Shown here piece after piece: positions 48,722-53,987 of a stretch of 53,987 bases of DNA. Both the position numbers and the translations under genes were made by a program. Numbering within the stretch: position 1 is the first letter of the stretch; each line of letters begins with the position of its first letter. Source of the DNA: Anaeromicrobium sp. (GTDB lineage Bacteria; Bacillota; Clostridia; Peptostreptococcales; Thermotaleaceae); assembly GCF_025210435.1 (NCBI RefSeq), contig NZ_JAOART010000100.1, forward strand, positions 1 through 53,987. Direction: 5' to 3'. A model generated the notes under the pieces. That model did not search any database and was not told the DNA's origin. It worked only from the letters and a program-made list of their open reading frames with translations.

Positions 48722-48907
48722 ATGATTGTAAAAATCCATATACCAAGGGATCATGAAGGAATAGATATATTAAAGACATGTATTACTACTACTCACAAAA
48801 GGATAATTAGAAATTATATAGATGAATTGGAAATTAGTGAAGATAAAAAGGAAATGATATGTGAAAAATTGAGAGAAAATAAGAAAGGGGAAAAATATTC
48901 ATATTAA
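48722..48907 (+). CDS. Small charged protein in the sigK element, divergent from the recombinase
   Basis: The 61-residue acidic/basic protein (MIVKIHIPRDHEGIDILKTC start) has a strong GAAGGAGG ribosome-binding site. It is read divergently from the recombinase across 124 bp. No family is recognised. Its position makes it a candidate recombination directionality factor, like SkrA or CD1234 in other skin elements, but no homology was seen. Confidence 0.65.
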   Translation: MIVKIHIPRDHEGIDILKTCITTTHKRIIRNYIDELEISEDKKEMICEKLRENKKGEKYSY

Positions 48908-48999
48908 AAAAAGTATAATTACTATTATAAAACTCGCATATAAGATATAAGTCATACATACAATGATATTAACTATCTATTAATTAGGGAAGGTGAATT

Positions 49000-49131
49000 A
49001 TGATGGACAAGTATATTGTGGAAATTACTAATGGAGTAATAGAAATGAGCCTAAATACAGATATGGTTGCTTCTGAATTAATAATTCAAGGAAAAGAGAT
49101 AATGGAAGATGTGATAGATGATAGAAATTAG
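49000..49131 (+). CDS. Small acidic protein in the sigK element
   Basis: The 43-residue ORF (MMDKYIVEITNGVIEMSLNT) is preceded by GGGAAGGTG with proper spacing and two adjacent ATGs. Acidic with no recognised domain. It is a credible short gene and a second candidate directionality factor. Confidence 0.55.
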   Translation: MMDKYIVEITNGVIEMSLNTDMVASELIIQGKEIMEDVIDDRN

Positions 49132-49219
49132 AATATGATTAAAGCATATTTTTCTTTACTTATTAGTTTTTTCAAAGTAATATATTTTATATAGTACTTT
49201 GGAAAAAGGGAGGAAAAAT

Positions 49220-49432
49220 ATGTTTTTTTATTTTAGAAACAAAAATAAAAAAATAAGTTATCTTAGAAAAAATATGTCATACACTGTAAAGGAGTTGGCA
49301 TTAAAATTAAAGGTCGATGATTGTATAGTATTTAGGATAGATAACTTAAAATTAAAAGAAGTGGATAAGAAATTAAGAGAAAGATTAATTCCTATTTTTA
49401 GGGGTGATATGTACGATAACATACCATGGTAA
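49220..49432 (+). CDS. Small helix-turn-helix-like protein at the element's right end
   Basis: The 70-residue basic protein has SYTVKELALKLKVDDCIVFR, which reads as a helix-turn-helix, and a conserved-looking end FRGDMYDNIPW. ATG at 49220 follows GGGAGG; a TTG at 49199 is rejected as it includes the ribosome-binding site. It may regulate the recombinase or excision. It ends 32 bp before the right junction. Confidence 0.65.
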   Translation: MFFYFRNKNKKISYLRKNMSYTVKELALKLKVDDCIVFRIDNLKLKEVDKKLRERLIPIFRGDMYDNIPW

Positions 49433-49446
49433 TTTTATAAAGTAGC

Positions 49447-49470
49447 ATTAAGTTTAGTATTCCTAATGAA
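49447..49470. other. Right attachment junction (element / sigK C-half)
   Basis: Element ATTAAGTTTAGTATTCCT, then AATG, then sigK AAATATTAATG. AGTAT (49456-49460) mirrors ATACT at the left end. Confidence 0.75.
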
Positions 49471-49584
49471 ATATTAATGACAATAAGGTCTGGTAAGAAA
49501 ACTAAAAGTGAGGTATCACTACAAGACCCTATAGGAATTGATAAAGAGGGCAACGAATTATCATTAACTATTTATCAAAATTAA
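49465..49584 (+). pseudogene. sigK: Sigma-K internal fragment (codons following the split), truncated
   Basis: The reading [12 protein letters not shown] then [20 protein letters not shown] matches the part of sigma-K just after CIEN (the B. subtilis equivalent is EILMHLRA...VSLHDPIG...GNEISLID). After NELSL the homology stops and the frame ends TIYQN. Regions 3.1-4, needed for promoter -35 binding, are missing here. Rejoined to the 5' part it gives only about 152 residues versus about 230 in sigma-K. A second insertion at this point or a deletion explains it. Confidence 0.85.
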
Positions 49585-49625
49585 AGGGGTGATTATTTAT
49601 TAATAAAAAAACTATAAGAGATGTT

Positions 49626-50948
49626 TTGAACCTAGCACTACCAGCTGTAGGAGAAATGATCTTATACATGTTAATATGGATATGTGATACTATGATGATC
49701 GGAAAATATGGAGGCAAACTTACCGTAACAGCAGTTGGGCTCAGTGCTCAAATAATATATACTTTTATAGGTATATTTGTTGGCAATGGAATAAGTGTTG
49801 GGGTTACATCCCTAGTAGCTAGAAATGTGGGGGCCAAGAATTATAAAAGAGCTGAGGAATATGCATCTGTAAGTTTGCATATAACCTTATTTTTAAGTAT
49901 TGTAGTGTCCATATTATTTTTTGTTTTTGCGAAGGAAATCCTCCTAATAGCTGGAGCAACTGGAGAAGTTGTAATCTTAGGGACAAGCTATATAAAAATA
50001 TGTTCTGTACAAATATTTTTTTATATGATGAGAAATAATTTAAATGGAGTTTTAAGAGGTCAGGGAGATACGAAGACACCCTTGTATTCATCTATTATAA
50101 TAAATGTGATAAATATAGGATTAGACTGGATTTTAATTTTTGGAAGATTTGGTTTCAAAGAAATGGGAGTAGAGGGTGCAGCTGTGGCCACTTCAGTAGC
50201 CAGTGTCATTGGCTTTGTATTTACATTACTACATATTAGAAATAAAGAATACATAAAACCGGAAATTAATTCAATATTAAAGATGAATTTAAAGAGAGGT
50301 AAAGAGTTGATGAAACTATCAATTCCTGCCAGCTTACAAGAGGCAAGTTTTAGTATTGCTAGATTAATAAATACTTTTATGATAATGATTTTAGGGAATG
50401 TGGCATTTTCGGCTAATGAAATTACAGTAAGCATAGAATCACTATCTTTCATGCCAGGGTGGGGATTTGCTGTAGCCTCTACTACTTTAGTAGGACAAAA
50501 AATAGGTGAAAATAGATATGATAAAGCAAGAGAATACGCCAATACATCTATTATACTAAGTGCAGGGGTAATGGGAGTATGTTCCTGTATATTCATTTTA
50601 TTTCCAAGTAATCTTATACAGATGTTTATTAAAAGCTCAGAAACAGAAGTCATAAGATTAGGAACCATATGTTTAATGATTGCTTCAATAGAACAGATTC
50701 CAATGGCCATATCAATGACTACTGAAGGAATTCTAAAGGGAATAGGTGATACGAAGAATCCATTTATAGTGGCATTAATTACCAATTGGTTAATAAGATT
50801 GCCTTTAATGTATTATTTTATAGCTATAAAGAAAAGTTCAATAACTTATGTTTGGTGGATAACATCTATTCAATGGATACTTCAAGGGGGGATTATTTAT
50901 ATGATATATAAGTATAAATTTGACAAGATGCTAAAAAAATCTAAGTAG
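49626..50948 (+). CDS. MATE-family efflux transporter
   Basis: The MATE protein of about 440 residues has twelve predicted membrane helices, with LPAVGEMILYMLIWICDTM at the start and the repeated GxGxx(T/S)xxxQ-type motifs (VGVTSLVARNVG, VASTTLVGQKIG). It exports cations or drugs against a sodium or proton gradient. TTG at 49626 is the nearest classical start, but the frame continues upstream to an ATT at 49599 (INKKTIRDVL) placed 7 bp after GGGGTG, which may be the real start. It lies directly after the broken sigK piece. Confidence 0.88.
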   Translation: MNLALPAVGEMILYMLIWICDTMMIGKYGGKLTVTAVGLSAQIIYTFIGIFVGNGISVGVTSLVARNVGAKNYKRAEEYASVSLHITLFLSIVVSILFFVFAKEILLIAGATGEVVILGTSYIKICSVQIFFYMMRNNLNGVLRGQGDTKTPLYSSIIINVINIGLDWILIFGRFGFKEMGVEGAAVATSVASVIGFVFTLLHIRNKEYIKPEINSILKMNLKRGKELMKLSIPASLQEASFSIARLINTFMIMILGNVAFSANEITVSIESLSFMPGWGFAVASTTLVGQKIGENRYDKAREYANTSIILSAGVMGVCSCIFILFPSNLIQMFIKSSETEVIRLGTICLMIASIEQIPMAISMTTEGILKGIGDTKNPFIVALITNWLIRLPLMYYFIAIKKSSITYVWWITSIQWILQGGIIYMIYKYKFDKMLKKSK

Positions 50949-50954
50949 ACATAT

Positions 50955-52475
50955 CTAGCATCTTATCTTAGGATAGATTTTTAAAGTCACATTTTTTTTA
51001 TTAGGTTTGTAATAAGTGACCCTATACAAAAGGCTTTTAATAAATCTATTTTGTGATTCTATACTATTGGATAAAAAATAGTGGTCTATTAAATCTCTGT
51101 TGATAGATAAGTTGGTTTTTAGAGTATCCTTTAGTTTAATATATTCTTCTAGATGCATTTTACTTTTTGAAATTACATCCTTAATATGGAATTCTTTATT
51201 TTCTAAGAAGACCATTCTTTCTTCATATAATTGTTTATTATATATGTTTTTCTCAAAATAATCGTAAACTTTATTTTTCTGTAAATGGAGCTCTCTTAAT
51301 AGGCGTTTATTAATATTAATTGAGTTAGTGTAAAGGGAAATAGATGAATTTAGATCATCTAATAAATCCTTTTCCATATGAATGTTTATATGATAATTTG
51401 AAAAGTATTTTTTTAAATTATCAATTAGAGATTTTTCAACTAATTTAAATTTGCTACTTTTATTACCACATTTATTAGTACAGATTAGTTGAGATTCTCT
51501 ATCCTTATATGGTCTTAGTACCATTTTTTTATTACATACTTCACAAAATATTATACCTGCTAAGGGATTTTTCAAATGCCTTTTCCCGGGAACAGGTGAG
51601 TTTCTTCTGTTAACTAATATGGATTGAGCCTTTTTATATATTTCCTCTGTTATTATGGCATCATGCTTTCCATCAACAATCATCCAACTAGTTTTATCTT
51701 GAGAAACAACGTGCTTATTTCCAAGGGAATCTTTGTAAGTTCGAGTTTTCTTCCAAGTTATTTTACCTGTATATATGGGATTTTTCAGTATATTTAATAC
51801 GGAATAGTTATTCCAAGGCTTATTAGTGTTAGTTATATGACCTAGATCGTTCAGTCGTTGAGCTATTTTACTAGAACCTATAGATTCTGTAGTATACCAG
51901 TGAAATATTTTTTCTACAATTAAGGCTTCATTAGTTTTAGGAATTAAAAATCTATTCTCATCCTTTTCTTTTATAAAATAACCAAAGGGAGGATTTGGAG
52001 AAATATAATTACCCTCTAAAATAGATCGAATTCTACCTCGTTGCAATCTCCTAGTAATTAATTTTAACTCTTTTCTGGCCATGAAGGCTTCAAATTCACT
52101 ATATTCTTCATCAAATTCATTATTTAAATCATAGATTTTTCTTGGAGTAATTATTTTAGTATGGGATTTTTTAAATGTATCTAATATTAGACCTTGTTCT
52201 CTCATATTTCCTCTTCCTAAGCGATCGATGTCCATGCATAGTACTCCATAGTATATTTTCCTTTCTACTTCCTTTAAAAGATATAACATTTCAGTTCTAC
52301 TTACTAAACTATCCCCAGATACGATTTCTCTTTTTATGGATGTTACCATGTAATTCCCTTTATCAGCTAAATCAAGCAAAGTACTTTCATGTTTTCTTAA
52401 GGTTTCATTAGAAAGATTTTGTTCTAAATTTTCATCTGCTCTTGATTTTCTTAAATAGATACATACTTTTTTCAA
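50955..52475 (-). CDS. Second large serine recombinase
   Basis: This large serine recombinase has about 506 residues, starting LKKVCIYLRKS (catalytic Ser in RKS). It has CMDIDRLGRGNMREQG, the FEAFMARKELKLITRRL helix, a recombinase domain (NPPFGY...), a zinc ribbon (CEVCNKKM with CTNKCGNK) and a coiled coil. It is only distantly like the first one. The TTG start (52475) is chosen because GGGTG lies 6 bp upstream; GTG at 52484 lacks a site. Its attachment sites are not identified in the window. Confidence 0.9.
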   Translation of the reverse strand: MKKVCIYLRKSRADENLEQNLSNETLRKHESTLLDLADKGNYMVTSIKREIVSGDSLVSRTEMLYLLKEVERKIYYGVLCMDIDRLGRGNMREQGLILDTFKKSHTKIITPRKIYDLNNEFDEEYSEFEAFMARKELKLITRRLQRGRIRSILEGNYISPNPPFGYFIKEKDENRFLIPKTNEALIVEKIFHWYTTESIGSSKIAQRLNDLGHITNTNKPWNNYSVLNILKNPIYTGKITWKKTRTYKDSLGNKHVVSQDKTSWMIVDGKHDAIITEEIYKKAQSILVNRRNSPVPGKRHLKNPLAGIIFCEVCNKKMVLRPYKDRESQLICTNKCGNKSSKFKLVEKSLIDNLKKYFSNYHINIHMEKDLLDDLNSSISLYTNSININKRLLRELHLQKNKVYDYFEKNIYNKQLYEERMVFLENKEFHIKDVISKSKMHLEEYIKLKDTLKTNLSINRDLIDHYFLSNSIESQNRFIKSLLYRVTYYKPNKKNVTLKIYPKIRC

Positions 52476-52525
52476 TATAATCACCCATTTGAGTTTTGTT
52501 ATTAGAGTATATTTAATAGAAAGTG

Positions 52526-52559
52526 AATTTATTATTAACTATGAAAAATTTATTATTAA
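52526..52559. repeat. Pair of 13-bp direct repeats upstream of recombinase 2
   Basis: AATTTATTATTAA occurs at 52526-52538 and 52547-52559, start to start 21 bp, i.e. two helical turns. It lies between the divergent recombinase and small ORF, so it could be a regulator- or recombinase-binding site. A+T-rich sequence weakens it. Confidence 0.5.
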
Positions 52560-52603
52560 AATGAGTGTCTATGCATATTAAGTAATAAGGGGATGATACG
52601 TAT

Positions 52604-52735
52604 ATGAGCGAAAAGGTGAATATAATAATAGTTAAGCCTGTACTAAAAGATGATGAAATGGAGGAAATTGAAGGAGAAATTAAGAAAAGTATTATATCTA
52701 TTTTAAAAAAAGAGATAATTAATAAAAATAAATAA
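52604..52735 (+). CDS. Small charged protein divergent from recombinase 2
   Basis: The 43-residue ORF (MSEKVNIIIVKPVLKDDEME) has an AAGGGGATG-type site upstream. It stands divergent to the recombinase as the 61-residue ORF does to recombinase 1. Mixed-charge helix, no known family. Candidate accessory factor for the second recombinase. Confidence 0.55.
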   Translation: MSEKVNIIIVKPVLKDDEMEEIEGEIKKSIISILKKEIINKNK

Positions 52736-52791
52736 TTAAATTTATTAGCACATAGATGATATAAATAATATTATATAGCAGGGGTGGCAAA

Positions 52792-53700
52792 ATGCCAGAG
52801 AAAATAAAGAAAAAGTTAATTTATGGGCTAGTAGTGGTGTTTGTTGCTGTGACTGCATTTGGTACAAGCTTTTTCTATAAGAGTATTAGTGAAGAACAAA
52901 TACTAGATACTACTACTAAAACATTATATACAATTGGTAAGGATCAAGAAAATAGAATTTTAGAATTCTATGATAATGTTTTATATAATTTAAATTTAAT
53001 TGCACAGGGCTATTCTATATCAGGAATGAAATGTGACGATGTAAATAGAATTATAGAATATATTAATTTCAAAAACAGAGATATTTTTATGGATATATTT
53101 GTTATAGATAAGGAGTTTAATTTAATATATGGAAATAATTATGGACAAGAAAACTTTCATAATAATGAATGTATAAAGCATGCCTTAGGTGGAGATCTAA
53201 TTTTTGGAGAAATATTAAAAATAAAAAATAGCATATATACGGATGTGGCAATTCCAGTATATAGAGATGAAGAAGTAATTGGTACTATATATGCTAAGGT
53301 AGATTTAACATATCTGAATGATATAATGGCAAATTCTAAACTAATAGGAGAAGATGCAGAGAGTTTTATGTTAGATAGTGAAGGAATATTTGTTACTGAA
53401 TCCAGGTTTATTCCTAATGCTGTAGGGAAACAGAGTGCAAATATTGGAAAGATAAAATCATCAATAGATTATTCTAATAAGTTACCTTATAAAAATTATA
53501 GGGATGAGGAAGTTTATGGTATATATTTTACTATTCCTTACAACAAATTGACTTTAGTATTAGAGTACAATAATTTAAATATGAATGAGAAGAATAAGGA
53601 ACAAATAGAAAAGATTGGTGAATTGGCTGCCTTAGCAGAAGTGCTGGTTTTGGCAATTAGTAAGGTAGTTTACGAAAAGTTATATAAAAATGAAGAATAA
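52792..53700 (+). CDS. Orphan dCache-type extracellular sensor protein
   Basis: The 302-residue protein has an N-terminal membrane helix (about 9-30), a dCache/PAS-like outside domain (about 45-260, with DIFVIDKEFNLIYGN and MLDSEGIFVTES typical of Cache halves) and a second, weaker helix near 275-295. It lacks any kinase, HAMP, GGDEF or chemoreceptor signalling part. The stop and a terminator follow directly. It may be a stand-alone sensor or a truncated receptor. GGGGTGG ribosome-binding site. Confidence 0.75.
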   Translation: MPEKIKKKLIYGLVVVFVAVTAFGTSFFYKSISEEQILDTTTKTLYTIGKDQENRILEFYDNVLYNLNLIAQGYSISGMKCDDVNRIIEYINFKNRDIFMDIFVIDKEFNLIYGNNYGQENFHNNECIKHALGGDLIFGEILKIKNSIYTDVAIPVYRDEEVIGTIYAKVDLTYLNDIMANSKLIGEDAESFMLDSEGIFVTESRFIPNAVGKQSANIGKIKSSIDYSNKLPYKNYRDEEVYGIYFTIPYNKLTLVLEYNNLNMNEKNKEQIEKIGELAALAEVLVLAISKVVYEKLYKNEE

Positions 53701-53717
53701 TAGAAAATAGTTTTGGT

Positions 53718-53752
53718 GCAAGGTGGTTCTAAAAAATAGAACCACCTTAATT
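53718..53752. terminator. Terminator after the dCache gene
   Basis: CAAGGTGGTTCTA and TAGAACCACCTTAA form a stem, with TTTAATT after it. Confidence 0.8.
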
Positions 53753-53753
53753 T

Positions 53754-53987
53754 AATTCTTTTGAGTTATAGGTACATTATCTTTAAAAGTAATGCTAAAA
53801 ATACAAAAGAAAAGATAGAAAGTTTGAAGTTTTTTTGTTTCATCTTTTTCCGTTACCAAAAATCTATAAAAATCTACAAATTAAAGATTTTGTTTCTTTC
53901 CTACTTCATAATGTCCCATTTTGCCGAAGCTACTTTGGTTTGCTATAACACTCCATAGGCTTTGCTACTTTTCAGTAGTGGGTTGTA
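53754..53987. other. Unassigned right edge with hairpin
   Basis: No convincing gene is seen. The last 60 bases are less A+T-rich than the surroundings and contain CTACT-TTTC-AGTAG plus two CTACTTT units (GAAGCTACTTTGG and TTGCTACTTTTC). This resembles the edge of another dispersed repeat or mobile element cut by the window end. Confidence 0.3.

Larger units (their letters stand above)
46889..49464. mobile_element. Skin-like sigK intervening element (2,576 bp)
   Basis: AATG at 46889-46892 in sigK recurs at 49465-49468. Recombining there joins codon Asn114 to EILM in frame, restoring the conserved CIENEILM of sigma-K. The element holds one minus-strand serine recombinase and three small plus-strand ORFs. 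The predicted circle junction AGTAT-TCCTAATGCT-ATACT is a dyad, with matching TTAA flanks, as expected of a serine-integrase attP. Excision in the mother cell is known for skin in Bacillus and C. difficile; here it is inferred. Confidence 0.85.

Noticed and set aside
50060-50785. Minus-strand open frame of 241 codons opposite the MATE gene
   Set aside because: Lies wholly inside a clear transporter gene on the other strand; hydrophobic antisense of membrane helices, no recognisable family.
49620-53700. Treating MATE, recombinase 2 and the sensor as a proven prophage or second element
   Set aside because: No phage structural genes and no right-hand attachment site in the window; kept only as a hypothesis.
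53761-53842. Minus-strand 25-residue hydrophobic ORF (MKQKNFKLSIFSFVF...)
   Set aside because: Weak ribosome-binding site, no family and no neighbouring peptide-processing genes; likely chance.
1-53987. CRISPR array, rRNA or tRNA genes
   Set aside because: No regularly spaced repeats and no conserved rRNA sequence were found; I saw no tRNA T-loop/acceptor pattern other than the T-box leaders.

Overview
The window is about 70% A+T and comes from an anaerobic, endospore-forming low-GC Firmicute of the class Clostridia. The gene content and order resemble Tissierellales/Peptostreptococcales genomes, but I cannot name a genus from sequence alone. Evidence for this includes spoVS with a textbook sigma-H promoter, the SCIFF peptide and its radical SAM maturase, two T-box leaders, oxygen-sensitive enzymes (HemZ-type radical SAM, a 2x[4Fe-4S] aldo/keto reductase), an IreB/RuvX/DUF1292/Fur block, and a split sigK.

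Layout. 1-3400: the 3' end of a group II intron abuts one copy of a ~150-bp repeat. spoVS, a PHP phosphoesterase and purB follow, then a second, inverted copy of the repeat. 3400-8300: TIGR04086 membrane protein, scfA-scfB, gamma-carbonic anhydrase, secD-secF. 8400-19400: housekeeping run apt-rel-dtd-MBL-hemZ, T-box-hisS-aspS, RseC-like, glyA. 19500-27600: an accessory block. Two divergent gene pairs, each a beta-propeller-like/coiled-coil protein facing a DKVY/Cys-motif protein, stand in tandem. They are followed by a glycosyltransferase and two CDP-sugar genes. Candidate sigma-K/sigma-E promoters make a spore-surface role plausible but unproven. 27700-46500: iscR-iscS-iscU-mnmA, T-box-alaS, ireB, a large membrane protein, ruvX, a Fur-family gene, RNase J, mltG, O-methyltransferase, peptidase U32, udk and a class B penicillin-binding protein.

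46500-53987: the most unusual part. sigK is cut after codon 114 by a compact 2,576-bp skin-like element carrying a large serine recombinase and three small ORFs. Joining the two flanks at a shared AATG restores the sigma-K frame, and the predicted excised circle junction is a dyad. The downstream sigK piece is itself broken after about 33 codons, and the rest of sigK is not in the window. A MATE transporter, a second large serine recombinase, another small ORF and an orphan dCache sensor follow. A second, independent interruption of sigK (two elements to be excised) is the most interesting hypothesis; a decayed sigK with a working copy elsewhere is the alternative.

There are no rRNA genes or CRISPR arrays, and I recognised no tRNA genes. 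Most genes are co-directional (+). The exceptions are the two propeller-like genes and the two recombinases.
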